Shown here in pieces: positions 42,746 to 52,412 of a stretch of 64,000 nucleotides of DNA. Made by a program: the position numbers and the translations under genes. The notes beneath the pieces are model-generated. The model searched no databases. It was not told where the DNA came from and saw only the letters and a program-made list of their open reading frames with translations. Source of the stretch: Pseudomonas sp. G2-4 (GTDB taxonomy: Bacteria > Pseudomonadota > Gammaproteobacteria > Pseudomonadales > Pseudomonadaceae); the NCBI RefSeq assembly GCF_030064125.1, contig NZ_CP125957.1, positions 3,286,001 through 3,350,000 on the forward strand, written 5' to 3'. Within the stretch, counting starts at the first letter, position 1, and each line of letters opens with the position of its first letter.

Positions 42746-43137
42746 GGAAATCTCCTCACTAGTTATCTACGTTATCTAATCGTAGCATAGTCTTGATAAC
42801 CCTAGCTCCAGCCTAAGCTCCATTCATCTGGATGCATAGGTAGGTTTGAGGGGAGCACGCCATGCCGTCGATCAGCACGGTGACTCTGGGATTAAAAGTC
42901 TAAGGATTACGATCTTGACTTTCAGGTGTGCGGGCGAGCTAAAGACCAGCAATGGTGGACTGAAAGAGTTGGCAACCCAGTTCAGTATTGCTTGAATTCC
43001 CAGCGGCCCACGACGTCAGATTTTCGGGCGATCCCGCCCCTACCCCCTAGGCTGAACATCTCACTTCCGATCCGGCGTTGACGGCAGCGACTCGATAACC
43101 GCATTGAGCCGCTGCAGGATATCAACGAAGCAGTGGT
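42746..43137. other. Intergenic region with repeat copy 2
   Basis: About 390 bp. The left end is the likely antitoxin promoter/operator (AT-rich 42760-42800). From 42974 to 43062 it contains the second copy of the noncoding repeat described at 24511. No gene is supported. Confidence 0.4.
42974..43062. repeat. Noncoding repeat, copy 2 (matches 24511-24600)
   Basis: AACCCAGTTCAGTATTGCTT, then CCCACGACGTCAGATTTTCG. About 75% identical to copy 1 over some 85 bp. On the minus strand neither copy keeps a common open frame (a stop falls within both). Confidence 0.5.
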
Positions 43138-44058
43138 CTAATTCCCTAAAGGAATAATAATATTAGCTTGAAAAAGCTGACCACTTAGCGCATTGCGAGA
43201 AGCAAAGTCACTCAGAATATTTGCATTCACTGCGATCGCACCAAATTGGCGAGTATAACCGATCCCGGCGGCCACCTGCCGCGATCGTCCAAATGTGGTA
43301 CCACCGTATTCTGCCCCATCATTTCTGTCGCCTGTCATTTGCCACCGACCATAACCAACAAGTCCGATGCTGTGTCCACTAAAATCTTTCATGGCTGTCC
43401 AATTCAGGAGCAACTCGTTACCCGAAGTGTAGTCGGTGTCTTTGTTCTTACTTTGAGTTGAAAATGTCAGGTCTGTTGATAGGTTCCAACCGTCTCGCAG
43501 ATAACTGAATGCTTGAGAAAATTGGGTAGCGACAACGTTGGCACCCAAGTTGGGATGATTTCCTCGGGCATCGAAAGAGCCGGTGGGCACACCAAATGCC
43601 AAGGAGCTACTTGTAAAAATTCCTGGAGAAAGCATCCAACTAATAGAGACAGGTGTAAGTGTTATATCGGAAATGCCTGTACTCGTGCTTTTCCCAGCCG
43701 AGGTTCTTTGTGTGACACTGACTAACGGTATGGTTGTGGCCGCACGGTAGCTACCTCCTAGTAACTCGATGCCAGGGACATAATGAAACTGGAAGCCCGT
43801 ACCTACGACATCGACATCGACCGGCAAGTCTTTACCCTTATTGTCGGTCATAGTGCCGAAACTATAGCCGTTACGAACGATCAGAAGAAAGCCCTCCGGG
43901 GGGTTCGCCCCTACTGGATCACCGACTTTACCTCCAACAGGTACCAGCAGCGGGGTACCGACCTCGCGGGCTAAGGTAATATTTGGCGCAAGCCCTAAAC
44001 CTAGAATAACTGTGCCGACTGTAATCAGAGGTAGATGTTTTACAAATTTCTTGAGCAT
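43138..44058 (-). CDS. Outer-membrane beta-barrel protein (SphA/phenol meta-pathway family)
   Basis: 306 residues with a signal peptide (MLKKFVKHLPLITVGTVILG ... NITLA). The mature part is strand-rich with GNxL/alternating hydrophobic patterns (YRAATTIPLVSVTQRT, SDITLTPVSISWMLSPGIFT, SSLAFGVPTGSFD) and a C-terminal IIIPLGN. This fits the Phenol_MetA_deg/SphA family of outer-membrane proteins linked to uptake of aromatic or hydrophobic compounds. GAGGGTGG precedes the ATG. It follows the amidohydrolase gene by 63 bp on the same strand, so the two likely form an operon. Confidence 0.75.
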   Translation of the reverse strand: MLKKFVKHLPLITVGTVILGLGLAPNITLAREVGTPLLVPVGGKVGDPVGANPPEGFLLIVRNGYSFGTMTDNKGKDLPVDVDVVGTGFQFHYVPGIELLGGSYRAATTIPLVSVTQRTSAGKSTSTGISDITLTPVSISWMLSPGIFTSSSLAFGVPTGSFDARGNHPNLGANVVATQFSQAFSYLRDGWNLSTDLTFSTQSKNKDTDYTSGNELLLNWTAMKDFSGHSIGLVGYGRWQMTGDRNDGAEYGGTTFGRSRQVAAGIGYTRQFGAIAVNANILSDFASRNALSGQLFQANIIIPLGN

Positions 44059-44121
44059 GGTCCACCCTCGTTTTTATAGTTATAGTGTGTATTTTCTTGT
44101 CAACGGCTTTAGAGCAAAGCC

Positions 44122-45891
44122 TCACTCAGGCGAAGAAACTCTGTGGGTGACTACTTCTGGAGCGGCATACACGATACGGCCATCGACCATGGTCAAAAGA
44201 GCCTTGACCTTGCCTATTTCTTCCGACGGTACTGTTCTAAAGTCTCGATCAAAAACTGCAAGATCTGCAACCTTGCCCACTTCAACTGTGCCTTTAGTAT
44301 CTTCTTGATGATCTTGATAGGCAGCCACTCTTGTATGAGCCGCTAATGCCTGATCAATACTGATTGCGTATTCTGGGCCGTTGGGTTGTCCGTCAATGGC
44401 CACTCGTGTAACTGCGTACTGCAACCCAGCTTTCCAGTCGGTAGGCACGACAGGGGAGTCCGTGCCCAAAGTCACCAAAGTTCCTGAATTAATAAAGGGT
44501 TTGATAGCCATGTGTTTGGCGCCATAATAGTCGCCCCAGATCTTTCGGACGGTCGGTGCTGCATAAAAGGAAATAATAGGATTTGTCGACAGACCAATCT
44601 GCCACTTCCCCATCTTCACTACATCTTCATCAGAAACGCGATCAGCATGTATCATGTAGTGCCGTAGCGGGTTCAAAGCTGACCCTGGATGCGCAGTGCT
44701 GTTTTCCTGCGCCGCGCTAATTAGTGCTTCGACGGCAATGCGTGCAGCCCGGTCTCCCGTGGAATGAAAGGCAATTTGGTAGCCCTGCTTGTCGAGACCG
44801 ATAATCGTACGCTTAATCTCGACTGCCTTGCCGCCCTCCGTAGCGCCATCAAATGTCAACGTCCCTTTTACGCCCTTGCAACACGCATAATCATCAAGCG
44901 TCGCAGCGGTTTTTGCAGGAGGGACGCCATCCAGCAGGAGTTTTATGCCTCGCAAAGTCAGTAACCCTTCGGTCGTTCCATCCCCCTTCGCAGAAAGACC
45001 TGGAGGGAGGGTCGCGAGCATGTTGCCTGCCGCCTCCAACGAGCTTCCACCCCACAGATGTATCGTGGCGCGTGCATTCAGTTCACCGTCTCGTTGTAGC
45101 GCTTGGTACGCTTTGAACTCATCGGGTGTAAGTCCCGGTTCGGTATAGCTTGTTACGCCTTGCGAATTGATCAGCGAGATCGCCGCTTTTATCGCGGATT
45201 TACGCTCCTCTAACGTTGGCTGCGGCACCTTGCTGTTAATCAGCGTATAGCCCTCTACTACGACGCCACTTAGCTCATGCGAACCTTCCATTCGCAGGAA
45301 AATTACTCCATTTTCATCTTCGCTATTTTCGTGGAGCCCTGCTAATTTCAGGGCTGCAGTATTTAGCAAAACCTGATGATGACTCATCTCTGTCAGCAAC
45401 ACAGGATTATTAGGCGAGAGGTCATCCAGATCTTTTTTTGTAGGCATTCGACCCAAACTTCTCTCTTCCCAACCGATCCCTCTGATAAGTTTTCCGGGGG
45501 GCGATGTTTTGACGGCCGTCGCCAACGCCGCTCGAATTTGTTGGAGCGACATATCTCTTAACACCAGTCCTTGCATGGCCTCGCCGGTAGGCAAGGCATG
45601 TAGATGGGTATCATTAATTCCTGGGAATACAATCGCCCCCTTCAAATCAATAATCTTTGTAGTAGCACTGGAAAACTTCATTACCTCTGCATTATTTCCC
45701 ACAAAAACAATTTTATTCCCGCGAATTGCCACCGCGTCCGCGACACTGAAGCTGTCGTCAACAACCTCAACAACGCCATGATGAAGAATAATGTCCGCGA
45801 CATCACTGTCTTGCGCTAAACCACTTTCAGACAACAGCAACAGCGAGATAATGGTGGACAACAGGTAACAATAGTTTTTCAAGGCATTCAT
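44122..45891 (-). CDS. Secreted amidohydrolase (YtcJ-like)
   Basis: About 589 residues. The N terminus MNALKNYCYLLSTIISLLLL with SGLAQ is a signal peptide, so the enzyme is probably periplasmic. The amidohydrolase metal motif follows: VFPGINDTHLHALP, later MIHADRVSDEDV and TLGTDSPVVPTDW (the catalytic Asp), and KVADLAVFDRDF at the end. YtcJ-type proteins hydrolyse amides or related bonds; the substrate is unknown. I take ATG 45891 (GGAGGA 8 bases upstream) rather than 45909. Its partner is the outer-membrane protein just downstream. Confidence 0.85.
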   Translation of the reverse strand: MNALKNYCYLLSTIISLLLLSESGLAQDSDVADIILHHGVVEVVDDSFSVADAVAIRGNKIVFVGNNAEVMKFSSATTKIIDLKGAIVFPGINDTHLHALPTGEAMQGLVLRDMSLQQIRAALATAVKTSPPGKLIRGIGWEERSLGRMPTKKDLDDLSPNNPVLLTEMSHHQVLLNTAALKLAGLHENSEDENGVIFLRMEGSHELSGVVVEGYTLINSKVPQPTLEERKSAIKAAISLINSQGVTSYTEPGLTPDEFKAYQALQRDGELNARATIHLWGGSSLEAAGNMLATLPPGLSAKGDGTTEGLLTLRGIKLLLDGVPPAKTAATLDDYACCKGVKGTLTFDGATEGGKAVEIKRTIIGLDKQGYQIAFHSTGDRAARIAVEALISAAQENSTAHPGSALNPLRHYMIHADRVSDEDVVKMGKWQIGLSTNPIISFYAAPTVRKIWGDYYGAKHMAIKPFINSGTLVTLGTDSPVVPTDWKAGLQYAVTRVAIDGQPNGPEYAISIDQALAAHTRVAAYQDHQEDTKGTVEVGKVADLAVFDRDFRTVPSEEIGKVKALLTMVDGRIVYAAPEVVTHRVSSPE

Positions 45892-46803
45892 CTCCGAACT
45901 CCTCCGCATATAAATCAGAAAAAATGGCCTGCAAAATTTCAGCGCAGTGTTTTACTGCTGGCTCCTCGAACCGCTTTTTCTGAATAAAAACGGGCATAAT
46001 CATCTCGAGAAAAACAGAACAGTTAATCTCATAGAAGCCAAATTTTTTAATACTTGCGTCAACTTGCTACTGTCTATTACCAGACTTAAAACACTTAGTA
46101 TGGCTAGTGTTCATGCTTCATAAGTCGCCACAAACGGTACAGAACCACCTGAAGAATGTTGAAGGTAGACATCGCCCTCCAGCCAAGCCATTGCGGTGTC
46201 GGGAGGTGAAGGGATAGGCCTCCCAGGAGTGATACTTCAACTCCGTCTGGGCCCTAATGGGAAAAGATATGCTCATGTTCTTGTCCTTATTATATGAGGC
46301 AGTTATTGCTGGATCAAAAACCTCACCGACTTCCAAAGCACATTGGTTCTGGCTGCACGGTGTATTCGATGCTAATGCCCTGCCAACCCCCTTCACTATC
46401 CCAAATTGGCAGCATCCAAATCCGAGGCCCCAAAACAGGTCACCCGATCCCGGATCACAATATCCCGAATACAACAACGCCTAAATACATAACACCTCTC
46501 AAACATCTTTTTGTTCGATAATCGAACGCTTTTTATTTAACGCTAACTGTTTGTTTTTTTAACATATTTGGCATAAATATAGATAAATCATTAATAGCTC
46601 ATTTATCACAACACTTTTAAACGGGTTCATAAATTGATTGACTGGCGCCGCACGGTGTCAGGCAGAACGCCTGTTCGCTCAAAAAAATAACAAGGTATCG
46701 TGATGAGTGACTTCTCAATCGGGTTAAAGCCTAGGCTTGTACCTATCTTCGTGTGCTTTACTCGTGTTACCTGTAAGCAGCCTCTTCTCAAGGGGCGGCC
46801 GCT
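45892..46803. other. Intergenic region, partly AT-rich
   Basis: About 910 bp between the divergent amidohydrolase and MFS genes. The parts 45910-46110 and 46490-46640 are AT-rich and probably hold promoters. On the minus strand around 46110-46250 a short frame contains LPTPQWLGWRAMSTFNILQV and ends RLWRLMKHEH, protein-like and possibly the tail of a lost gene. No full gene is supported. Confidence 0.35.
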
Positions 46804-48138
46804 ATGACTGTCGCGCTCAAGACTGTCGTAGATGAGCGGCCCATGGCGTCGTTTCAGTGGCTGGCCGTGGGTATCTGTATTGTCCTAAACATGATCGATG
46901 GCTTCGACGTGCTGGTAATGGCCTTCACGGCTTCCTCGGTGTCTGCCGAATGGGGCCTGAACGGCGCGCAGATCGGGCTGTTGTTAAGTGCCGGATTGTT
47001 TGGCATGGCGGCAGGCTCTCTGTTTATTGCACCGTGGGCGGATCGCTTTGGCCGTCGACCATTGATTCTGTTTTGCCTGCTGCTCTCAGGGGTCGGCATG
47101 CTGTTGTCGGCCCTGAGCCAGTCGCCATTGCAACTGGCGCTGCTGCGCGGGCTGACCGGCTTGGGAATCGGCGGCATCCTGGCCAGCAGCAACGTGATTG
47201 CCAGTGAATACGCCAACAGACGCTGGCGCGGATTGGCGGTGAGCCTGCAATCCACCGGTTATGCCTTGGGTGCGACCCTCGGGGGCCTGCTGTCAGTGTG
47301 GCTGTTGACGCACTTTGGCTGGCGTTCGGTATTCATTTTCGGCGGTGCCGTGACCCTAGCGGTGATTCCACTGGTGCTGATGTACTTACCCGAATCGCTG
47401 GATTTTCTGATCGCCCGCCGCCCTGGCAACGCCTTGGCTCGCATCAATCGCCTGGCCGTCCGCCTCGGTCAGCCGGCACTGCACGAATTGCCCATCGCCC
47501 ACTCGGCGCCACCTTCCGGCCGCGCGCGCTTGGCACAGTTGCTCTCACCGGCGTCACGGCGCACGACCCTGCTGATCTGGCTGTTGTTCTTCCTGGTGAT
47601 GTTCGGCTTCTACTTCGTGATGAGCTGGACACCGAAGCTGCTGGTATCGGCTGGGCTATCGGCACAGCAAGGGATCAGCGGCGGTGTGTTGCTGAGCGTC
47701 GGCGGTATCTTCGGCGCGGCCCTGATTGGCGCCATGGCCTCGCGCTGGCGACTGACCCGCGTGCTGTCGCTGTTCATGCTGGTTACGGCGGGCTTGCTGG
47801 TCCTGTTCGTTGACTCGGCTTCATCGGTATCGATGGCGCTCGGCCTGGGCCTATTGATCGGGTTGTTTTCCAATGGCTGCGTGGCGGGTTTGTACGCGCT
47901 GTCGCCGATTGTCTATGACGCCTCGGTACGAGCAACAGGCGTTGGTTGGGGCATCGGTATCGGGCGGATCGGCGCGATTCTTTCGCCGACCGTCGCCGGC
48001 CTGTTGCTGGATAGCGGCTGGCAGCCTCTGCACCTGTATGGGGTGTTCGCCGTGGTATTCGTCATTGCTGCCACCGTGCTGTTGCTACTGAGGCCTGAAG
48101 CCAAACAGCAACCTGACGTCCAACTCAGCCAGGCTTGA
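46804..48138 (+). CDS. MFS transporter, aromatic acid:H+ symporter (AAHS) type
   Basis: 444 residues with twelve predicted membrane helices. The first helix carries MIDGFDVLVMAFTASSVSAE, which fits the DGFD motif of AAHS carriers. APWADRFGRRPLIL is the MFS loop 2-3 signature and ALLRGLTGLGIGGILASSNV is helix 4. VGWGIGIGRIGAILSPTVAG lies in helix 11. It should import an aromatic or other organic acid with protons. It is divergent from the amidohydrolase/outer-membrane pair, with which it could share a substrate (inference). Confidence 0.88.
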   Translation: MTVALKTVVDERPMASFQWLAVGICIVLNMIDGFDVLVMAFTASSVSAEWGLNGAQIGLLLSAGLFGMAAGSLFIAPWADRFGRRPLILFCLLLSGVGMLLSALSQSPLQLALLRGLTGLGIGGILASSNVIASEYANRRWRGLAVSLQSTGYALGATLGGLLSVWLLTHFGWRSVFIFGGAVTLAVIPLVLMYLPESLDFLIARRPGNALARINRLAVRLGQPALHELPIAHSAPPSGRARLAQLLSPASRRTTLLIWLLFFLVMFGFYFVMSWTPKLLVSAGLSAQQGISGGVLLSVGGIFGAALIGAMASRWRLTRVLSLFMLVTAGLLVLFVDSASSVSMALGLGLLIGLFSNGCVAGLYALSPIVYDASVRATGVGWGIGIGRIGAILSPTVAGLLLDSGWQPLHLYGVFAVVFVIAATVLLLLRPEAKQQPDVQLSQA

Positions 48139-48584
48139 TCCTATGTCGAGAGTAGCGAGGGGGCGCTCAGCGAAGTGGGTGCCATACATGCTGGGATATC
48201 CGGACACCTTGTGCAAGAACATCGAAAATGACGCCATTCAGGCGGGTACAAGATACTGATGAGTGCCCATCTCGAGGCGAAATTGGGAACTTTCGGCCTA
48301 GAGCAGTCGTATTTGAAACCGCCATCAACGTACAAAATATGAACAGCTATCGGTCGCGCCTCGGTACACACACATTCGAGTCAGTTGATGTAGGTATCAA
48401 TCCAGCCACCGGCCAGAGCCACCCAGTTCATGTGAGAAGTAATATCATCAAAGATACTGGTTACAAAATGGAATGGAATGACCTCACCGATTTGGTCAAC
48501 CGAGGAAACAGCTGGCCTGATTAGCTAGTTCGATACATAGGTAGTCGGTGAGACCTTTCCATTAGGAATGGAGGTCCGCCGCAG
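48139..48584. other. Probable junction between host-side DNA and ICE
   Basis: About 450 bp between the MFS gene and the first ICE-side gene. It holds one doubtful frame (48339) and a small hairpin, GACCTTTCCAT ... AATGGAGGTC (48549-48573), whose right arm contains the GGAGG before ATG 48585. I see no tRNA-derived att sequence here, so the ICE boundary is unproven. Confidence 0.35.
48339..48524 (+). CDS. Possible remnant protein (61 aa)
   Basis: The frame from ATG 48339 reads MNSYRSRLGTHTFESVDVGI and ends DLTDLVNRGNSWPD. It has a protein-like composition and is open upstream to 48228 but with no ribosome site, so it may be a C-terminal fragment. Family not recognised. Confidence 0.25.
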   Translation: MNSYRSRLGTHTFESVDVGINPATGQSHPVHVRSNIIKDTGYKMEWNDLTDLVNRGNSWPD

Positions 48585-49334
48585 ATGAGCGTTTATGTTT
48601 TCAATCCGAATACGAAAACCTTCTATCGCCCTATTGATGCAGCGTTGCGCTGGTGCAATCTCACTCGCTACGAAGCCCAAATAGTCCAGGCGGACTGGGC
48701 TCGCCCCGAGAATCTTGCGGTCCTATTTCCCCAGTGGCCCAATCTTCACATCGCTATCGAAAGGATTTTAGACGCCATACGCAATGGAGAACTGCCTTAT
48801 GGATGCCTCGGGATTTCTGTTCCTTTCGGAAGCTATGTAGAGCCCTTTCAGCTAACCATTCGCCATTCGGACTTACGCCGTTGGATGGAGATTCATTACC
48901 CCGACCATAAGCCCAGCTTTTTATTCGAGTCAGGTGAAGATACTCCTGCAAAAGTCAGCCTCGGAACTTTTCTCTCATTGAAAGCAGATCGAGATGAGTT
49001 ATCGAGAGAGCTGCAAGCGCAACAGCAGCACTTTCAAGAAATACTTGCAGAGCTCCAGTCGATTGGACTTGAAAGAGATGATCTCAAAGCCTTGGCCAAA
49101 ACGAATGGTCAACTCAGCGAGCGTAGTGAACTGACCTATCACACCATCATTGGCGCATTGGTCAGCCTGCTCTTGGACCATTCACCCGCCGGAAAACCCC
49201 TTTCAGTTTTCACGAATCAAGCAGCCATCGTTGATGCCATTGTCGCCCGCCATAAAGATGTGCCCGGCCTGAGCAAGCGTACGCTGGATGAAAAATTTGC
49301 CGTGGCCAATCGCAGTCTCAAAAAAAATAACTGA
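48585..49334 (+). CDS. Hypothetical ICE-border protein with central coiled coil
   Basis: A 249-residue protein. The N-terminal domain starts MSVYVFNPNTKTFYRPIDAA and includes LPYGCLGISVPFGSYVEPFQ. The middle (about 130-180) is a coiled coil (KADRDELSRELQAQQQHFQE), and the C terminus (KDVPGLSKRTLDEKFAVANR) resembles a small helical DNA-binding domain. I do not know its function. GGAGG lies about 10 bases upstream of ATG. Position next to alpA and parA suggests that it belongs to the ICE. Confidence 0.6.
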   Translation: MSVYVFNPNTKTFYRPIDAALRWCNLTRYEAQIVQADWARPENLAVLFPQWPNLHIAIERILDAIRNGELPYGCLGISVPFGSYVEPFQLTIRHSDLRRWMEIHYPDHKPSFLFESGEDTPAKVSLGTFLSLKADRDELSRELQAQQQHFQEILAELQSIGLERDDLKALAKTNGQLSERSELTYHTIIGALVSLLLDHSPAGKPLSVFTNQAAIVDAIVARHKDVPGLSKRTLDEKFAVANRSLKKNN

Positions 49335-49447
49335 TCCAGTCAATTGCATTGCAACAGGCCTGGTTGCAATGCAATGACTCATCCGCCCTGGTGCGATTCA
49401 ATTAATGTCACTTACCACCACGCGCCAATTGGCGCCAGGAGACTAGT

Positions 49448-49672
49448 ATGTCCAGCCAATCTGTTCCCTCAGTTGAAGCCACTCAATTCCAACGCCATAT
49501 CATGCGGCGTGACGAGGTTGAGCGTAAGACCGGTTTCAAGCGCGCGCACATCTACAACTTGATGAAGGAAGGTAAATTCCCTCAGGCCAAACGCATCGGG
49601 CTGCGCGCAGTTGGCTGGGACTCGCTCGAGATCGAGCGGTGGGTCGTCGAGCGCTTAGGCCAACAGGCCTGA
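49448..49672 (+). CDS. alpA: AlpA family transcriptional regulator
   Basis: 74 residues with an excisionase-like winged helix: IMRRDEVERKTGFKRAHIYN and LMKEGKFPQAKRIGLRAVGW, then LEIERWVVERLGQQ, the AlpA/MerR-type signature (RxxEVxxxTGxSRxxIYxLxxxGxFPxxxxxGxRxVGW). In related elements AlpA controls integrase or transfer genes. It is located four bases before parA, so the pair is probably co-transcribed. Confidence 0.88.
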   Translation: MSSQSVPSVEATQFQRHIMRRDEVERKTGFKRAHIYNLMKEGKFPQAKRIGLRAVGWDSLEIERWVVERLGQQA

Positions 49673-49676
49673 CCCC

Positions 49677-50519
49677 ATGCATGTGTTATCGGTGGTTTCC
49701 ACGAAAGGTGGAGTAGGCAAAACCACAGTAGCCGCCAATCTCGGTGGCCTGCTTGCGGATGCTGGTCTACGTGTCCTATTGCTCGATCTGGATAGCCAAC
49801 CCACCCTCTCCAGCTATTACGCCTTGAGCCAGAAAGCCGTTGCCGGGACGTACGAGCTCATTGCACTCAACTTAACAACGCCTGCACAGATTGTTTCCAG
49901 GACCGTGATTGCAGGGCTCGACCTCATCATCTCCAACGACGCTCAAGGCCAGTTGAGTACATTACTGCTGCACGCCCCTGACGGGCGATTACGGCTGCGC
50001 AATTTACTCGACGATTTCCGCCCCCGTTACGACCTGCTTTTGATCGACACCCAAGGTGCACGTAGCGTGCTGCTGGAGATGGCCATCCTCGCCTGCGATA
50101 TCGCCCTCTCTCCCATCACACCGGAAATGCTAGCCGCCCGCGAACTGCGCCGCGGCACTTTGAGGCTGTTCAGTGAACTCGAACCATTTCATCGCGTGGG
50201 TATTACACCGCCACCGTTGCGACTGCTGCTGAACCAGGTAAATAGCATCCGAGTAGACACGCGGATGATCATCCGTGGCCTGCACGAGGCCTTCGCTGGA
50301 GCTCCCGACATATCGATTCTAGGCACCGTAGTTCCAGACCGAGTGGCTTACCTCAATGCCGCCTCCCTTGGGCTACCAGCCCACCGAATCGAGACTCGCC
50401 CGTCACGTGAACGACGCTCGCAATCAGCGCTGGAAACCATGCAAGCGCTGGCCATCGAGTTGTTTCCGGAATGGCGCGAAGCGATTTCGAGGGTAAGCAG
50501 ATACGCAGAGGTTCGATAA
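49677..50519 (+). CDS. parA: ICE ParA family partition ATPase
   Basis: 280 residues. HVLSVVSTKGGVGKTTVAAN gives the deviant Walker A (KGGVGKTT, residues 10-17), LLLDLDSQPTLS the Walker A' region and LLLIDTQGARS Walker B. The closest known homologues are the Soj-type ParA proteins of PFGI-1-class islands, which help maintain the excised element. The ATG follows alpA by 4 bp. The partner ParB is at 50829. Confidence 0.92.
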   Translation: MHVLSVVSTKGGVGKTTVAANLGGLLADAGLRVLLLDLDSQPTLSSYYALSQKAVAGTYELIALNLTTPAQIVSRTVIAGLDLIISNDAQGQLSTLLLHAPDGRLRLRNLLDDFRPRYDLLLIDTQGARSVLLEMAILACDIALSPITPEMLAARELRRGTLRLFSELEPFHRVGITPPPLRLLLNQVNSIRVDTRMIIRGLHEAFAGAPDISILGTVVPDRVAYLNAASLGLPAHRIETRPSRERRSQSALETMQALAIELFPEWREAISRVSRYAEVR

Positions 50520-50604
50520 GGCGAATTCCGGAGACGGTATCTCGCGCCAAATCATTTTGTTTGTTCAACCTTGAGGCCAACAGCGTTTGGCGAGGAGTCT
50601 TTTG

Positions 50605-50814
50605 ATGTTGGATCGGTTTCCCATCGTCGTTCAGCCGTCCATTCGACAAGATCACCTACCTAGCGAGGAATACTGGACCGTGGTCTTTCGCCTGCAGCGT
50701 GGGCGCTCGGCCATGGGTCGGTTTCTCGCGGAACTGTCTCGGTATTTCGAAGGTTCGGGAATAGCCGAGATCGTTAAATTCGAGGTCGGTGACCATTTGC
50801 GTAACCGGCGTTAA
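50605..50814 (+). CDS. Small ICE protein between parA and parB
   Basis: 69 residues from ATG 50605 (GGAG about 8 bases upstream): MLDRFPIVVQPSIRQDHLPS, then YWTVVFRLQRGRSAMGRFLA. Hydrophobic strands and a helix; no known motif. It is located in the par operon of the ICE and starts 85 bp after parA. It may help the partition complex, but I have no direct evidence. Confidence 0.6.
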   Translation: MLDRFPIVVQPSIRQDHLPSEEYWTVVFRLQRGRSAMGRFLAELSRYFEGSGIAEIVKFEVGDHLRNRR

Positions 50815-50828
50815 CTGAGGCTGTTCCG

Positions 50829-52412
50829 ATGAAGAAGCTCAGTCAGGAGGAGATCACCGACAAACTGTACCAGGACCATTTTCCTCGCGGTCCAGAACTG
50901 GAGCGACTATCCGATCCAGTCATCGACACCCCCATGCTGGTCACGCTGGAACAGTTGCGGCCCTACGAACACAACCCGCGCTTCATCCGTAACCCGCTTT
51001 ACGACGATATCAAAGCCTCTATCCGTGAACGTGGACTGGACCAGCCGCCACCTATTACCCGTCGCCCAGGAGAACCCCATTTCATCATCCGTAACGGCGG
51101 CAATACGCGATTGGCGATTCTCGGCGAGCTGTGGCAGGAAACCCGCGACGAGCGTTTCTTCCGCATCCATTGCCTGTTCCGGCCCTGGGGCAATGAAATT
51201 ATCACCCTGCTCGGCCATCTGGCCGAAAGCGATCTGCACGGCCAACTCACCTTCATCGAACGTGCTCTGGCGGTAGCCAAACTCAAGACCATGCTCGAAT
51301 CAGATGGAGCACCACTCTCGCAACGTGAGCTGGCACGACGTCTTGCCGCTGGCGGCTATCCGATTTCGCAGTCGCACATCAGCCGGATGCTCGACACCCT
51401 TGAATATTTACTGCCCGCCATTCCACAAACCCTATATGCAGGGTTGGGAAAACCAAAAATTGAACGCTTGATTGGTCTACGTAGCCAGGCTGAGCGAACC
51501 TGGAATCGTTATCCAACCGACGCCATCGCATTCTGCGAGTTTTGGCTCGACACCTTAGGGCAATTTGATGCCAACCCAGAGTCCTTCGACCTTGAGCAAA
51601 TCCAGGATGAACTGCTCGAACGCATGAGCAGCTTACTCGGACAGTCCTACCGCATGTTGGCCCTGGAGCTGGGCGATACCCAACGGGTCATCCGGACGCC
51701 CGGCATTGTCGTCACGCCCCCAGAGAACAACCCTCTGCCGAGCGTCGATGAACCCGCGGCCGAGCCTCCCCCTTCCGTGCTGCATTCCAAATCAGCTGAA
51801 ACCAAGACGCAGACCGAAACAGAGCGAGAGGAGCAGCTCACGCTGCCCGAAACGACCCTGGTAACAGCAGCCAGCCCTCCGTCACGTGTCCAGCAGATCC
51901 GCGAACGGATTGATCGCGCCACTGCCACCGAACCAGCACAGATCGTCGAAACCTGCCCGATCGACGACATCTGGATCATCGCACCAACATTGGATATCCC
52001 CGAACGACTGCGTTTAGCCATTGCCGGCCTGGCTCGGGAAATGGCGGCCTATGCCGGACATCCCGAGAGCATCATCGACCAGAAACATGGCCTGGGCTTC
52101 GCCCTGAACATCGAGCAACTTAATCTTGCTGCGCCTCGTGCGGCCGGCGTTCACCTATTGCTCTTGGCCCTGCTGCGTGCCCAAGACGAAGTGAACTGGG
52201 AGGATCGCAAGCAACTGCCCTCAGCCCTATTCGGGCAACTGCTATTGGGGGTCTATCAACTCCCGCTGACAGATCGTCCCGCCGTGGACGTAGGACTGGA
52301 GCGACTGCCCGACTATCTGTTAATCAAACTGTATCGCCTCATTCGCTTATCCCGGCGCCTGATCGACTTAACGCTTACCCATGAAGACGATTCACCAAGG
52401 GAGCTGCCATGA
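50829..52412 (+). CDS. parB: ParB family protein of PFGI-1-class ICE
   Basis: 527 residues. The ParB N-terminal nuclease-like fold shows LVTLEQLRPYEHNPRFIRNP, then DIKASIRERGLDQPPPITRR and HFIIRNGGNTRLAILGELWQ (GGNTR in place of the usual GERR box). Then comes an HTH (QRELARRLAAGGYPISQSHI). A low-complexity linker (about 285-350, Pro/Glu-rich) leads to a C-terminal domain. It overlaps the next gene by four bases. This is the ICE-type ParB (TIGR03764 group). Confidence 0.9.
   Translation: MKKLSQEEITDKLYQDHFPRGPELERLSDPVIDTPMLVTLEQLRPYEHNPRFIRNPLYDDIKASIRERGLDQPPPITRRPGEPHFIIRNGGNTRLAILGELWQETRDERFFRIHCLFRPWGNEIITLLGHLAESDLHGQLTFIERALAVAKLKTMLESDGAPLSQRELARRLAAGGYPISQSHISRMLDTLEYLLPAIPQTLYAGLGKPKIERLIGLRSQAERTWNRYPTDAIAFCEFWLDTLGQFDANPESFDLEQIQDELLERMSSLLGQSYRMLALELGDTQRVIRTPGIVVTPPENNPLPSVDEPAAEPPPSVLHSKSAETKTQTETEREEQLTLPETTLVTAASPPSRVQQIRERIDRATATEPAQIVETCPIDDIWIIAPTLDIPERLRLAIAGLAREMAAYAGHPESIIDQKHGLGFALNIEQLNLAAPRAAGVHLLLLALLRAQDEVNWEDRKQLPSALFGQLLLGVYQLPLTDRPAVDVGLERLPDYLLIKLYRLIRLSRRLIDLTLTHEDDSPRELP

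Larger units (their letters stand above)
40466..42780. repeat. 2.3-kb direct repeat, copy B (RES toxin/antitoxin cassette)
   Basis: Same gene order and orientation as copy A (18062-20375): 70-aa gene, then minus-strand orf4, orf3, RES toxin and antitoxin. Divergence is visible throughout, so the duplication is old or the two copies were acquired separately. Confidence 0.85.

Noticed and set aside
46118..46477. A 119-residue minus-strand frame
   Set aside because: The long frame is not protein-like; only a short stretch in a neighbouring frame looks like a gene tail, noted in the intergenic entry.
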